Shown: in pieces, positions 14,906 through 25,800 of the stretch | Layout: every line of letters starts with the position of its first letter | Numbering within the stretch: position 1 is the stretch's first letter | Origin: Sphingomonas glacialis | GTDB taxonomy: Bacteria > Pseudomonadota > Alphaproteobacteria > Sphingomonadales > Sphingomonadaceae | Direction: 5' to 3' | Length of the DNA: 64,000 nucleotides | Assembly: GCF_006439055.1 (NCBI RefSeq) | Contig: NZ_RCZC01000002.1 | Location: forward strand, 216,106-280,105 | Notes under the pieces: model-generated | Databases searched by the model: none | Seen by the model: the letters and a program-made list of their open reading frames with translations, nothing else | Told to the model about the DNA's origin: nothing | Made by a program: the position numbers and the translations under genes

Positions 14906-15754
14906 TTACGCCATGCTCTTGACGCGATCGCGGCCGCCGCGCTTCGCCTCGTACAAGGCACTGTCGGCACGCCGCATCGCCGAGGCGAGCGAACCATATT
15001 CGCGAACGACCGCCAATCCGCACGAGAAGGTCAGCCCGTCGCCACCGCGACGGCCGATCACGTCGCGCTGCAGCGAGGCGCGCAGCCGTTCGACGATCTC
15101 GGTCGCCTCGTCGAGCGCGGTATCGGGCAGCAGGATCGCGAACTCCTCGCCCCCCCAGCGCGCGGGAAGATCCGAGCGCCGCAGCTCGGTCTGCAGCCGC
15201 TTGGCGAACTCGACCAGCACGCGATCGCCCTCGTCATGGCCGTAGCGATCGTTGACCGCCTTGAAATGATCGAGGTCGAGCACCGCGACGACCGAATTGC
15301 GCTCCTCACGCAGCAGCGGTGCGATCGCGTCCATGAAGCCGCGGCGATTGCGGAGCCCCGTCAACAGGTCCTTTTCGGCGGCTTCGGCGAGACGTGCGAC
15401 CCGCTTATGGGTTTCGGCGGATGCGCGAGCGACCGAGGCGAGCAAGGCGCCGACCAGATCGTCACCCCCCGACGGCACCGCAGAGACCGGCTCCCCGCGT
15501 TGCAGCGATTGGAGCAACGCGGTCGCGTGCGCGACCGGGGCGAGCAGCCCGCGAATCGCCGCGATCGCCGAGACCGTGCCGACCAGGGTCGCGACCAGCA
15601 GCGCGGTGAACAGCCGCCAGTCCCATCGCGCCAGCGCCAGTTCGGCCACGCAAAAGACGATGATCGGCAGATGCACCGCACCAAAGCAGATGCTGAACAT
15701 CCGGAACTGGAAATTCCGCGGAAACAGGAATCGCGTCGCTTGATAAAACCGCAT
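14906..15754 (-). CDS. membrane-bound GGDEF diguanylate cyclase
   Basis: This 282-residue inner-membrane enzyme is predicted to make cyclic di-GMP from two GTP. Two membrane helices (about 22-40 and 47-67) are followed by a short HAMP-like linker and a GGDEF domain from about 125. The active site GGEEF is intact at 201-205, and the inhibitory I-site RRSD lies five residues before it (192-195), so product inhibition is expected. There is no periplasmic sensor domain. It is convergent with the Usp gene and stands alone. Confidence 0.93.
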   Translation of the reverse strand: MRFYQATRFLFPRNFQFRMFSICFGAVHLPIIVFCVAELALARWDWRLFTALLVATLVGTVSAIAAIRGLLAPVAHATALLQSLQRGEPVSAVPSGGDDLVGALLASVARASAETHKRVARLAEAAEKDLLTGLRNRRGFMDAIAPLLREERNSVVAVLDLDHFKAVNDRYGHDEGDRVLVEFAKRLQTELRRSDLPARWGGEEFAILLPDTALDEATEIVERLRASLQRDVIGRRGGDGLTFSCGLAVVREYGSLASAMRRADSALYEAKRGGRDRVKSMA

Positions 15755-15895
15755 GCCCGTCCTTAAGCAACCTCATCCCAAGATCGGCGCTATTGGTTTG
15801 CGCTTTCCCAAACGTTAACGAACCGGTCGATACCGACGGCCGGTCGCCAAACCCCAGGGTCAGCGCGATGGTTCCAGCGAAACCGCTTCGGCCGC

Positions 15896-17002
15896 TTAAT
15901 AGACGACGACGCTGCGGATACTTTCGCCGGCGTGCATAAGATCGAAACCCTTATTGATCTCCTCGAGGCTGAGGACATGCGTGATCATCGGGTCGATCTC
16001 GATCTTGCCGTTCATGTACCAATCGACGATCTTCGGAACATCGGTGCGTCCCTTCGCCCCACCGAACGCCGTCCCGCGCCAATTGCGCCCGGTGACGAGC
16101 TGGAACGGGCGCGTGCTGATCTCCTTGCCCGCCTCGGCGACGCCGATGATGATCGAGGTGCCCCAGCCGCGATGGCACGCCTCGAGCGCCTGCCGCATCA
16201 CCGTCGTGTTGCCGGTGCAATCGAAGGTATAGTCGGCCCCGCCATCGGTCAGCGCGACGAGATGCGCGACGAGATCGCCGACGTCCTTCGGGTTGACGAA
16301 GTGCGTCATGCCGAACTTGCGGCCCCATTCCTCGCGGTCCGGGTTGATGTCGACCCCGACGATCATGTTGGCGCCCGCCATCCGCGCACCCTGCAGCACG
16401 TTGAGACCGATGCCGCCGAGGCCGAACACGATGATGTTGTCGCCGACCTGGACTTTTGCGGTGTTGACCACCGCGCCGACACCCGTCGTCACGCCGCAGC
16501 CGATATAGCAGCTCGTCTTGAACGGCGCGTCCTCGCGGATCTTCGCGACCGCGATCTCGGGCAGCACGGTGAAGTTCGAGAAGGTCGAGCAGCCCATGTA
16601 ATGGAAGATCGTCTCGCCCTTGTACGAAAAGCGCGAGGTGCCGTCGGGCATCAGCCCCTTGCCTTGCGTCGCGCGGATCGCGGTGCACAGGTTGGTCTTG
16701 CCGCTGAGGCACGACTTACATTGGCGGCACTCGGGGGTGTAGAGCGGGATGACATGGTCGCCCGGCTTAACCGAGGTGACGCCCGGCCCGACCTCGCGCA
16801 CGATCCCTGCCCCTTCATGGCCGAGCACGCTCGGGAACAGCCCCTCGCTGTCGAGCCCGTCGAGCGTATAGGCGTCGGTGTGGCAGATCCCCGTCGCCAT
16901 GATCTCGACCAGCACTTCGCCCGCCTTGGGGCCTTCGAGGTCGAGCTCGACGATCTCGAGCGGTTGCTTGGCGGCAAAGGCGACGGCGGCGCGGGTTTTC
17001 AT
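15896..17002 (-). CDS. frmA: S-(hydroxymethyl)glutathione dehydrogenase (class III alcohol dehydrogenase)
   Basis: This 368-residue zinc alcohol dehydrogenase oxidises S-hydroxymethylglutathione, the formaldehyde adduct, with NAD+, and can reduce S-nitrosoglutathione. The structural-zinc cluster [16 protein letters not shown], the catalytic [14 protein letters not shown] and the GHEGAGIV segment are all present. The Rossmann motif is [19 protein letters not shown] 8 bases before ATG 17002 fixes the start. No S-formylglutathione hydrolase or FrmR-type repressor is adjacent. The 141-base spacer beyond its 3' end (15755-15895) shows no gene. Confidence 0.95.
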   Translation of the reverse strand: MKTRAAVAFAAKQPLEIVELDLEGPKAGEVLVEIMATGICHTDAYTLDGLDSEGLFPSVLGHEGAGIVREVGPGVTSVKPGDHVIPLYTPECRQCKSCLSGKTNLCTAIRATQGKGLMPDGTSRFSYKGETIFHYMGCSTFSNFTVLPEIAVAKIREDAPFKTSCYIGCGVTTGVGAVVNTAKVQVGDNIIVFGLGGIGLNVLQGARMAGANMIVGVDINPDREEWGRKFGMTHFVNPKDVGDLVAHLVALTDGGADYTFDCTGNTTVMRQALEACHRGWGTSIIIGVAEAGKEISTRPFQLVTGRNWRGTAFGGAKGRTDVPKIVDWYMNGKIEIDPMITHVLSLEEINKGFDLMHAGESIRSVVVY

Positions 17003-17069
17003 GGGGGCACTCCTTCAGGCGATCGCCAATCCCTTACGGCGGTGTCCCGAGGCGTCAACCGCCGCCGGA

Positions 17070-18338
17070 TCAGGCGGTGTCGCGCCGCGGCATGCCGCGC
17101 AGCAGCAGCGCCACGCCGAGCGTCGCCACGCCGAGCATCCCGATCACCCCCGGCACATCGCTGCCGAGCGCGATCATCGCGGTCGCGACGATCACCACCA
17201 CCACGGTCACGAGCGAATTGGCGATGTTGTTCGCAGCGATCACGCGCGAGCGCTCGGCGGGCGGCGTCGTGGTCGAGAGGATCGCGTAGAGCGGCACGAT
17301 GAACATCCCGCCCGCAAACGAAATCCCGGCGAGCCCGATCAGGATATGCCAGCTCCCCGCCGCGGCAAAGAAGCGCGCGATGTCGAGCCCCGCCGCGCGC
17401 ACCTGGAAGCCGTGCGTCGAGGCCCACAGGTCGATCATGCACGCGCCCATCAACGCAGCCGATAGCGGGACGTAGCGCGCCGACACTTCGCCGCGCAGCA
17501 GGCGGTTGACCGTCAGCGAGCCCGCCGCGATCGCAGTCGAGAAGACGAGCAGGAACAACGTCACCACCGCCTTCGATCCGCCCAATGTGCCGCTCACCAG
17601 CGGCGCGAATTCGGAGACGAGCACCGCGCCCGCGGCGAAGAACCAGCTGATCCCGAGGATCGACAGGACCACCGCGCGGTCGCGGCTGGCGGTCCGGATG
17701 ATGTCGGCAGTTCCCTTGAAGACGTTCCAGTCGATGTGGTGAAGGCGGCCGCTCGGCGGTGCGGGCGGTATGGCGAGGCTGGCGAGGAAGCCGACGCACG
17801 CGAGCGCGGTCGCCGCCACCCCCGCCTCCCACGGCGCCAGCACGCCGGCGAGCAACTGCCCACCGAGGATCGCAAGGAAGGTCCCCGCCTCGATCAGCCC
17901 GGTCGCGCCCATCATTTCGTGATGCCCGAGATGCTGCGGCAGGATCGAGTATTTGACGGGACCGAAGATCGTCGAGTGCAGCCCCATCAGGAACAGGCAG
18001 ACGAGCAGGATCGCGATCGACCCGATCGCGAAGCCGAGCAAGGCAACCGCCATGATCGCAATCTCGGCGGCCTTCACCCAGCGGATCAGGATGCGCTTGT
18101 CGATCGCGTCGGCGGTCTGCCCGCCGATCGCCGAGAACAGGAAATAGGGAAGGATGAAGATGCCGGTCGACACCGTCGCCAGCATCTCGCCGCTCAGCGC
18201 GGTGTGGTGCGCGCCGAAATTGGCAAGGAACAGCAGAGCGAACTTGAGCACATTGTCGTTGAACGCGCCGAGGAACTGGACGACGAACAACGGCGCGAAG
18301 CGGCGCTTGGTGAGCAGCGAAAAATCGGGCGAGGCCAT
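17070..18338 (-). CDS. LplT-like MFS transporter
   Basis: This 422-residue inner-membrane transporter has about 12 helices. The N-terminal LGAFNDNVLKFALL and GIFILPYFLFSAIGGQTAD segments are characteristic of the lysophospholipid flippase LplT branch of the MFS, which is often fused to or paired with the acyltransferase Aas. No acyltransferase gene lies next to it, so its substrate is only inferred from family. It is likely a single gene between frmA and the TonB receptor. Confidence 0.8.
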   Translation of the reverse strand: MASPDFSLLTKRRFAPLFVVQFLGAFNDNVLKFALLFLANFGAHHTALSGEMLATVSTGIFILPYFLFSAIGGQTADAIDKRILIRWVKAAEIAIMAVALLGFAIGSIAILLVCLFLMGLHSTIFGPVKYSILPQHLGHHEMMGATGLIEAGTFLAILGGQLLAGVLAPWEAGVAATALACVGFLASLAIPPAPPSGRLHHIDWNVFKGTADIIRTASRDRAVVLSILGISWFFAAGAVLVSEFAPLVSGTLGGSKAVVTLFLLVFSTAIAAGSLTVNRLLRGEVSARYVPLSAALMGACMIDLWASTHGFQVRAAGLDIARFFAAAGSWHILIGLAGISFAGGMFIVPLYAILSTTTPPAERSRVIAANNIANSLVTVVVVIVATAMIALGSDVPGVIGMLGVATLGVALLLRGMPRRDTA

Positions 18339-18414
18339 CGCCCGCTTGTCGCCGCAGCGCGACCCGGGCGCAAGAGCCGCGCCCAGGTCGATGTCGGAAG
18401 AACCTTGGCCCGCG

Positions 18415-21195
18415 TCAGAGGAACAGTTTGCGGATCGATAGGCGTACGGTTCGACCGAGCGGGTTGAGATAATCCGGCTGGTAGGCGACCGGCGTCGTTC
18501 CGTTCGCGTCGGTCACGCGCTGACGCGCGTCGAACAGATTGTCGATCGCAACCGCGACGCGCATCCCGCGCATCCAGGGATGCGCTTTGACCAGCTCGAT
18601 GCGCTGCCCGAGGTCGCCGAACAGCCGCACGCCGAGCGTGCCGAGCGCAGAGAAGTGCAGGTTCTGCGGGTTGCCGAGCGTCCCGCCATTGACGTCGGTT
18701 GCGCTCTGCCAATTGGCCGAGAGACGGACGCCCAGTCCGTTATTGTTATACCCCGCCTGCCCTTCGAGTTCGTGCCGCGGTTGCCCGCCGCTCGACCCGA
18801 TCGCGTCGCCGTTGAGCAGATCGAGCGACGGCCCGCCGCGCTGGACGAGCACGCGATCGGTGAAGTGCCAGGTATGATAGAGCGCGAACTGCAGTCGCCC
18901 GCCGCCACCGCCACGACCGCCGCCGCCGAAGCCGCCAAACCCGCCGCGCCCGCCGCCCGGGCCACCGCCCGGCCCGCCGGGACCGCCGGGACCGCCGGGA
19001 CCGCCTGGCCCAGCACCGCCCGGTCCGCCACCTGGTCCACCGCCGCCCGGCCCACCGGGGCCATCCGGGCCGCCGCCGCCGCCACCGCGCTCAGCGCGCG
19101 CCTGGGCGATCTGCCGTTGGACGCTCTCGGGGATCTTGATCCCGGCAAACGGGTTGGGCCCGGTGCCGGCGCGCCACGCTTCGATCTGCTTCTGCAGCTT
19201 CGACTTGAGCGCCATCGAGAAGTTGATTCCCCAGCGCAGCTCGGACCGGCTGCTCTGCGCGAAATTGATCGGGCGCGTGTCGAGTTGCGTCAGCACCAGA
19301 TCGCCGTTCGCGTCGCGGACGCGGGTGAAGCGCGACGGGAAGGCGGTCTCGATCGCGGCCGTGCCGGTGGGGAAAGCCACGATCGGATTGTCGATCCGCG
19401 CGTCGATATAGGTCGCGGTGAGCGACAGATCCTTCGTGCTCCACGGCTTGACCGACGCGCTCAGCTTGTAGGTGTGGCTGGTGCTCGCGATCAGATTGGG
19501 GTTGCCGCCCGAGATCGTCGTCACGCTGGCATTCTGCCCGAGCACATAGTCGAACACCGGCACGTTGGGGGTCACGATCTGCGGATTGCCGAGCTGCGTC
19601 GCGCTCGGCGCAGTATCCTGCGTCGTCGCCGAGGCGATGATCCGCACCGGCACGATCGGCGACCAGTTGAGGCCGTAGCCCAGCGTGGTCAGCGTCCCGA
19701 AATCGGAGAGATGGTTGACCGCGACATTGCCGTTGACCGACAGCGTGCCGATCGCGGCGAGCACGTCTTTCGCGCGGCTGGTCAGCGGCACGTCGATGTT
19801 GAGCTGGCCATTGACGATGTCGCGCGACACCGCGCCGGTCGACGTCAGCCCGTTGCGATACGAGCGGCTGTCGAAGCTGCTGATGTCGCCGCCGAGATGG
19901 ACGCTGGTCGAAACCTCGCCCGCCGGCAGCTTGAACACCGTGCCGGTGAGCAGCGCATCGATCTTGCCCTCGTCCGACGTCGAATAGGCGCGTGTCGTGG
20001 CGCGCGTGCCGATATCGGCGGCGCCGAGCGTGCCCAACGGGTTGGCGTTCGGGTCATTGGCGGCGAGCCGTGCGTTGAAGGCGGTCGCGTCGAGCCCGGC
20101 ATCGGTGAACGTCTTCGATTCCGAATGGTCATAGGTGCCCGTCACCGACCATTGCCACACCTTGCTGAGCGAACCGTTGAAGGTCGTGCCGAGATGCGCC
20201 GCGATCGTCGAATTGCGCTGCTTGAGCGGCGAGAAATCGCCGTCGAGCGTCCGGCTGACGGTCACGGCATCGGCCGAGAACGGGTTGCCCGCGGGCACGT
20301 TGAGCGTCGTGGTCGGCAGGCCGTTGAGCCCGATCGTGTCGCTCGCCGACAACGTGCCGTTGAGCGTTCCCGAAATGTCGCCGAAGCTGCGCGCATAGGT
20401 CGTGTTTGCGTTGAACGTGCGGCCCGAGGGCAGCAGCGTGCGATATGGGCGCTGGTCGGTCGGGTCGGTCGCGACGGTCGTCGCGCCCGCGGTGGTCGAT
20501 CGAACGGTGGGCTGGATGTCGCGCTCGCTCTCGGTCAGCGCCTCGACCGGCTGATATTCGAGGTGGAGATTGACCCGCCCCTTATTGGCGATCTTGAGCA
20601 GATCGAGCTCGCCCTGCGGCGCATTGCGCCCGCCTTCGGTGGCGAGCTTGTCCGACAGCTCGACGGTCGCCGCGCGGAAACGCCGGCGCAGGACGAAGTT
20701 CACCACCTTCTGGTCGGCGGTATAGCCATATTTGAGCGCGACCTCCTCGGGCAGGATCTCGACCCGCGCGATCGCCTCGGTCGGCAGATCGCGGATTTCG
20801 GCAAAGCCCGAGATACGCTTGCCGTCGAGCAAGATGACCGGCGCGCCGCCGCTGCCGCGATCGCTGCGGATCTGCGGGGCGAGTTCGGTGAGCAATTCGG
20901 TTATCGAGCTGACGCCGTAGGAGCGGATGTCGGCCGGCCCGAAGGTCTGTTCGGGCGGGATATCGCCGATCACCGATCCGGGCTGCTTGGCGCCACGCAC
21001 GACGATGTCGGGGCCATCCTCAGCTTCGTCGACGGCGGGGGCTGGCGCCTTGGTGGCCTTCGTCTTTGTTGCGCTTTTTGTCGTCGCCTGCCCGGTCGCT
21101 TGCCCTGGCACCGGCTGCGTCGCCTGTTGTGCGGCGGCGAATGCCGGGGTCGCGGCAAGCGCGAGCGTCAACAATTTGGTCGTGCGGATCATCAT
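18415..21195 (-). CDS. TonB-dependent receptor-like outer membrane protein with Gly/Pro-rich insert
   Basis: This 926-residue predicted outer-membrane barrel begins at ATG 21195 with a signal peptide (MMIRTTKLLTLALAATPAFA) and a low-complexity Gln/Thr/Lys-rich linker. A plug domain follows at about 75-180 (SSITELLTELAPQIRSDRG, then the VEILPEEVALKYGY turn) and a long barrel ends in RKLFL. A roughly 65-residue GGPGGP-rich stretch interrupts the barrel near residues 702-767 (18896-19090). No classical N-terminal TonB box is obvious. Similar plug proteins with glycine-rich loops occur widely in sphingomonads; the ligand is unknown. The frame stays open upstream to 21738, but that part overlaps other genes and has no signal sequence. 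Confidence 0.85.
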   Translation of the reverse strand: MMIRTTKLLTLALAATPAFAAAQQATQPVPGQATGQATTKSATKTKATKAPAPAVDEAEDGPDIVVRGAKQPGSVIGDIPPEQTFGPADIRSYGVSSITELLTELAPQIRSDRGSGGAPVILLDGKRISGFAEIRDLPTEAIARVEILPEEVALKYGYTADQKVVNFVLRRRFRAATVELSDKLATEGGRNAPQGELDLLKIANKGRVNLHLEYQPVEALTESERDIQPTVRSTTAGATTVATDPTDQRPYRTLLPSGRTFNANTTYARSFGDISGTLNGTLSASDTIGLNGLPTTTLNVPAGNPFSADAVTVSRTLDGDFSPLKQRNSTIAAHLGTTFNGSLSKVWQWSVTGTYDHSESKTFTDAGLDATAFNARLAANDPNANPLGTLGAADIGTRATTRAYSTSDEGKIDALLTGTVFKLPAGEVSTSVHLGGDISSFDSRSYRNGLTSTGAVSRDIVNGQLNIDVPLTSRAKDVLAAIGTLSVNGNVAVNHLSDFGTLTTLGYGLNWSPIVPVRIIASATTQDTAPSATQLGNPQIVTPNVPVFDYVLGQNASVTTISGGNPNLIASTSHTYKLSASVKPWSTKDLSLTATYIDARIDNPIVAFPTGTAAIETAFPSRFTRVRDANGDLVLTQLDTRPINFAQSSRSELRWGINFSMALKSKLQKQIEAWRAGTGPNPFAGIKIPESVQRQIAQARAERGGGGGGPDGPGGPGGGGPGGGPGGAGPGGPGGPGGPGGPGGGPGGGRGGFGGFGGGGRGGGGGRLQFALYHTWHFTDRVLVQRGGPSLDLLNGDAIGSSGGQPRHELEGQAGYNNNGLGVRLSANWQSATDVNGGTLGNPQNLHFSALGTLGVRLFGDLGQRIELVKAHPWMRGMRVAVAIDNLFDARQRVTDANGTTPVAYQPDYLNPLGRTVRLSIRKLFL
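18896..19090 (-). repeat. Gly/Pro codon repeat inside the TonB-receptor gene
   Basis: About 195 bases of near-uninterrupted GGN/CCN codons encode GPGG-type repeats inside the barrel of the receptor. On the plus strand this appears as runs of CCGCC/GCCACC. The tract is short-period and prone to slippage, so its length may vary between strains. Confidence 0.8.
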
Positions 21196-21299
21196 GGCCC
21201 CATTTATGTCTTTGCGGTCCGCTAACTGTCGTCTGTCGCAAGAGTATGCCAGCGCTGGTCGCGCTGGCACTTGCCTAGCAGCTGCCGTAGAACCACCCC

Positions 21300-21482
21300 A
21301 TGAGTGAAGAACGATTCGAACGCCATCGCCAGCCCTGGACGACTGACGAAATCCAGAAGCTGCATACGCTGGCGAAAAAGGGCATGGCGTTGAAAGCCAT
21401 TTCCAAAGCGCTGAAACGCAGCGAGGAATCGACCAAGGACCGCGCCAAGGCGGACGGCCTGACGATCGCGAAATTACGCTAA
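21300..21482 (+). CDS. small SANT/Myb-like HTH protein
   Basis: This 60-residue basic protein has a single three-helix DNA-binding-like fold: W13-TTDEIQKLHTLAKKG, then KAISKALKRSEESTKDRAK. The spacing resembles Myb/SANT modules and the N-terminal part of GcrA-like proteins. It is divergent from the TonB-receptor gene (104-base spacer) and followed by 143 bases before the efflux operon. Whether it regulates either neighbour is unknown. Confidence 0.7.
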   Translation: MSEERFERHRQPWTTDEIQKLHTLAKKGMALKAISKALKRSEESTKDRAKADGLTIAKLR

Positions 21483-21625
21483 GCACTCGCGCCGTGGCCG
21501 CCATCGAATTGCGGCCGTACCGAGACAGTTGATATGCCGCTGGAACTACCGCTATCAGGTCGCGTTTGGCGTCCGTTGCGTAGGGTATCCACCGTGCGCG
21601 AACAGCCTTGAAAGCGGTGGACAAG

Positions 21626-22834
21626 ATGGCGGTTGAGTGTTCTTCCCTGCGCGCGGTGGTGTTTGTCGGCACCGCGGCGCTTCTGCTTGGCGGCTGTGGT
21701 GCGGCAAAACAGGAAAAGGGCGGGCGCGGTGCGCCCAAGGGCCCGCCTGAAGTCGGCTATATCGTGATCCAGCCGAGCAGCGTGCCGCTGGTCACCGAAC
21801 TCGCCGGGCGTACTGCCGCCTATCAGAGCTCCGAGGTCCGCCCGCAGGTGACTGGCCTGATCAAGCGGCGCTTCTTCACCGAAGGCTCGTTGGTCCGTGA
21901 GGGCCAGCCGCTCTATCAGATCGACCCGAGCCTCTATCGCGCCTCGACCAACCAGGCGAACGCCAATGTCGCCAGCGCGATCGCCAATGCCGAGGCGACG
22001 CGCGTCAAGGCCGATCGCTACAAGCCGCTCGCCGACATGCAGGCAGTGGCGAAGCAGGATTATACCGACGCCGCCGCCGCCGCGCGCCAGGCCGCCGCGA
22101 CCGTGTCCCAGACCAAGGCGGCGCTCGACACCGCCAAGATCAATCTCCGCTTCACGACCGTCCCCGCACCGATCACCGGGCGGATCGGTCGGTCGCTCTA
22201 CACCGTCGGCGCGCTGGTGACCGCAAGCCAGACCGATCCGCTCACAACGATCCAGAAGCTCGATCCGATCTATGTCGATATCCAGCAGGCCAGCGCCGAC
22301 CTGCTCCGCCTGCGCCGCGCGCTCGCCTCGGGCGGTTCGGTCGCGACGCGGGCGAGCGTCCAGCTCAAGCTTGAGGACGGCTCGGACTATGGCCTGACCG
22401 GCGATGTCGAATTTTCCGAAGTCGTCGTGGATGCCGCGACGGGCACGGTGACGCTGCGGGCGCGCTTCCCCAATCCCAAGGGGATCCTGCTCCCCGGCAT
22501 GTTCGTCCGCACGCGCTTTGCGCAATCTATCGATCCCAACGCCTTCCTCGTCCCGCAACAGGCGGTCTCGCGCAGCCCCAAGGGTGAAGCGACGGTCTTC
22601 GTGGTCGGCCCCGACGGCAAGGGCGGCTATAAGGCCGTCCAGCGTCCCGTGACCGCGACGACGACGCAGGGCACCGACTGGATCGTCACCGCCGGGCTCA
22701 AACCCGGCGACAAGATCATCACGCAGGGCGTCGGCAAGGTGAAGGTCAACCAGACCATCAAGCCAGTCGCCGCGAATGCCCCGCAGACGATCAAGTCGCC
22801 CAACGCGGGTGACACGTCCGCCAAGACGAACTGA
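21626..22834 (+). CDS. RND efflux periplasmic adaptor (membrane fusion lipoprotein)
   Basis: This 402-residue MexA/AcrA-type adaptor links the inner-membrane pump to the outer-membrane channel. I chose ATG 21626 because it opens a lipoprotein signal with lipobox LGGC (C24). The TTG at 21608 merely extends the frame. Features in order are the barrel-sandwich half QSSEVRPQVTGLIKRRFFTEGS, a helical hairpin (TNQANANVASAIANAEATRV), the second lipoyl-like half with APITGRIGRS, and a membrane-proximal domain at the end. The pump gene follows after 9 bases, forming one operon. No dedicated regulator is adjacent. Confidence 0.95.
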   Translation: MAVECSSLRAVVFVGTAALLLGGCGAAKQEKGGRGAPKGPPEVGYIVIQPSSVPLVTELAGRTAAYQSSEVRPQVTGLIKRRFFTEGSLVREGQPLYQIDPSLYRASTNQANANVASAIANAEATRVKADRYKPLADMQAVAKQDYTDAAAAARQAAATVSQTKAALDTAKINLRFTTVPAPITGRIGRSLYTVGALVTASQTDPLTTIQKLDPIYVDIQQASADLLRLRRALASGGSVATRASVQLKLEDGSDYGLTGDVEFSEVVVDAATGTVTLRARFPNPKGILLPGMFVRTRFAQSIDPNAFLVPQQAVSRSPKGEATVFVVGPDGKGGYKAVQRPVTATTTQGTDWIVTAGLKPGDKIITQGVGKVKVNQTIKPVAANAPQTIKSPNAGDTSAKTN

Positions 22835-22843
22835 GCCCGCCCG

Positions 22844-25800
22844 GTGATCTCTCGCATCTTCATCGACCGGCCGATCTTCGCCTGGGTCGTCGCCATCATC
22901 ATCATGCTCGCCGGCGTCGGCGCGATCTACACGCTGCCGGTCGAACAGTTTCCCGACATCGCGCCGCCGCAGGTCAACATCCGCGCGACCTATCCCGGCG
23001 CTTCGGCCGCGACGCTCGAGAATTCGGTCGCGCAGGTGATCGAGCAGCAGCTTACCGGCATCGATGGCCTGCTCTATTTCGCGACAAGCTCCTCCTCGCG
23101 CGGCCAGGTGACGATCACCGCGACCTTCGACAAGGGCACCGATCCCGACATCGCGCAGGTCCAGGTGCAGAACAAGGTCCAGCAGGCCCTCTCGCGCCTG
23201 CCGCAGCAGGTCCAGCAGCAGGGCCTGACCGTCACCAAATCGAACCCCGACTTCCTGCTGATCGCCGCGATCTACGATACGACCGACCGGACGACCAACC
23301 AAGACGTGTCGGACTATCTCGTCTCGAACCTCCAGGACACGATCGGCCGCATCAAGGGTGTCGGCGACATCAACGTGTTCGGCGCGCAATATGCGATGCG
23401 CATCTGGCTCGATCCCAACAAGCTCGCCAGCTACAGCCTGATCCCGAGCGATATCACGACAGCGATCACGGCACAGAACGCCGAAGTCGCCGCGGGCGAG
23501 ATCGGTGGCGTCCCCAACACGCCCGAGCAGGTGCTCGACGCGACCGTGACCGCGCAGTCGCGCCTTTCGACCCCCGAGCAGTTCCGCGCGATCGTGCTCA
23601 AGACGCAGCCGGACGGGTCTGCCGTCCATCTGTCCGACGTGGCGCGCGTCGAGCTTGGCGCCGAAAGCTATGCCGTGACGAGCCGCGTCAACGGCCATCC
23701 GGGCGCGGGCATCGCGGTTAGCCTCGCACCGGGCGCCGACGCGCTCAGCACCGCCGAACTCGTCAAGGCCGAGATCGAACGCTCGGCCAAGGCCTTCCCG
23801 AACGGCTATGCCTACAGCTTCCCGCAGGATTCGACCTCGTTCATCAAGCTTTCGGTCGAGGAAGTCGAAAAGACGCTGTTCGAGGCGATCCTGCTCGTCG
23901 TCGTCGTGATGTTCGTCTTCCTGCAGAACTGGCGCGCGACGCTGATCCCGACGATCGCGGTGCCGGTGGTGCTGCTCGGCACCTTCGGCATCTTCTCGCT
24001 CGCCGGTTTCTCGATCAACACGCTGACGCTGTTCGGGCTCGTGCTCGCGATCGGCCTGCTCGTCGACGACGCGATCGTCGTGGTCGAGAATGTCGAGCGC
24101 CTGATGGAAGAGAATCCCGACATGTCGCCGCGCGATGCGACGATCCAGTCGATGAACGAGATCACCGTCGCGCTGATCGCGATCGCGCTCGTCCTTTCGG
24201 CGGTGTTCCTGCCGATGGCGTTCTTCGGCGGATCGACCGGCGTGATCTATCGCCAATTCTCGGTGACGATCGTCTCGGCGATGGTGCTGTCGGTCGTCGT
24301 CGCGCTGGTGCTGACCCCCGCGCTCACCGCGACGCTGCTCAAGCGCAAGCAGGACATGAAGCAGGACGGCTGGCTCGCGCGCAAGACGCAACCGGCCAAG
24401 GACTGGTTCAACAACGGCTTCGACAAGACGATCGATCGCTACGGCACGTCGGTCAGCAAGGTGATCGACCGCAAATGGCTGTTCGTGCTGATCTATGCCG
24501 GCGTGCTCGCGATCCTCGCGATCCTGTTCCTGCGCTTGCCGACCGGCTTCCTGCCGAATGAGGATCAGGGGATCGCGCAGATCCAGTACAATCTCGCGCC
24601 GGGCGCGACGCTCAATTCGACCCGCAAGGCGCAGCTCGAGATCGAGAAGTATTTCTCCGGGCCCGAGGGCAAGAATGTCGGCGGCTATCTGACCGTCGCC
24701 GGCGGCGGCGGCGGGTCGGGCGGGCAGAATGCCGGCCGCGGCTTCATCGCCTTCAAGGATTGGGCCGACCGCAAGGGGACCGAAAACGGCGCCGACGCGA
24801 TCACCTCGCGCGCGACCAAGGCGCTGAGCGGCCTGCGCGACGTCGAATTCTACGCGACCGTCCCCTCGCCGGTGCGCGGACTTGGTCAGTCGACCGGTTT
24901 CACGATGGAATTGCTCAATTCGGGCGGCCTCAGCCGGGAACAGTTCAAGGCGACGCGCGACAAATTGCTGGCCGACGCCCGCGGCGACAAGACGCTGGCG
25001 GCGGTGCGACCGACCGATCTCGACGATCAGCCGACGCTGCAGGTCAATCTCGACGCGCAGAAGCTCAGCACGCTCGGGCTGACCCAGGCGAACGTCAATT
25101 CGACGCTGTCGACCGCGTGGGGCGGCAGCTATGTCAACGATTTCAACGACCGTGGCCGCGTCAAGCGCGTCTATGTCCAGGGTGACGCGCCGTACCGCTC
25201 GTCGCCCGACGACCTCGCGCAATGGTACGTCCGCGGCTCGACCGGCGCGATGACGCCCTTCTCGGCCTTCGCCACCACGGGGTGGAGCACGGCAGCGCCG
25301 TCGCTCGCGCGCTTCCAGGGGATTTCGTCGTACGAATTCTCAGGCCAGGCGGCACCGGGGCAAAGCTCGGGCACGGCGATGGAGAAGATGGCCGAGCTCG
25401 CCGCGAAATATCCCGGGACGAGCGTCGCCTGGAGCGGCCTGTCGTATCAGGAACGCCTGTCGTCGGGCCAGGCACCCTTCCTCTACGCGATCTCGCTGCT
25501 CGTCGTGTTCCTCTGTCTCGCCGCATTGTATGAAAGCTGGTCGATCCCGATCGCGGTGCTGCTGATCATTCCGCTGGGGCTGGTCGGCGCGGTGTTCGCG
25601 GTGACGCTGCGCGGTCTGCAGAACGACGTGTATCTGCAGATCGGCCTGCTGACGACGATGGGCCTTGCGGCCAAGAACGCGATCCTGATGATCGAATTCG
25701 CCGAGCAGGCCGAAAAATCCGGCAAGCCCGTGGTCGAGGCCGCGCTCGAGGCCGCGCGGATCCGACTGCGTCCGATCCTGATGACGAGCTTCGCCTTCAT

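Noticed and set aside
18580-21225. An 881-codon plus-strand frame across the TonB-receptor gene
   Set aside because: It mirrors the receptor gene, is dominated by Arg/Ala/Gly codons and lacks a ribosome site or motif.
21479-25222. A 1247-codon open frame on the minus strand across the efflux genes
   Set aside because: It is antisense to the clearly homologous adaptor and RND pump genes, is Arg/Asp/Gly-rich as expected of GC-rich shadow frames, and shows no domain.
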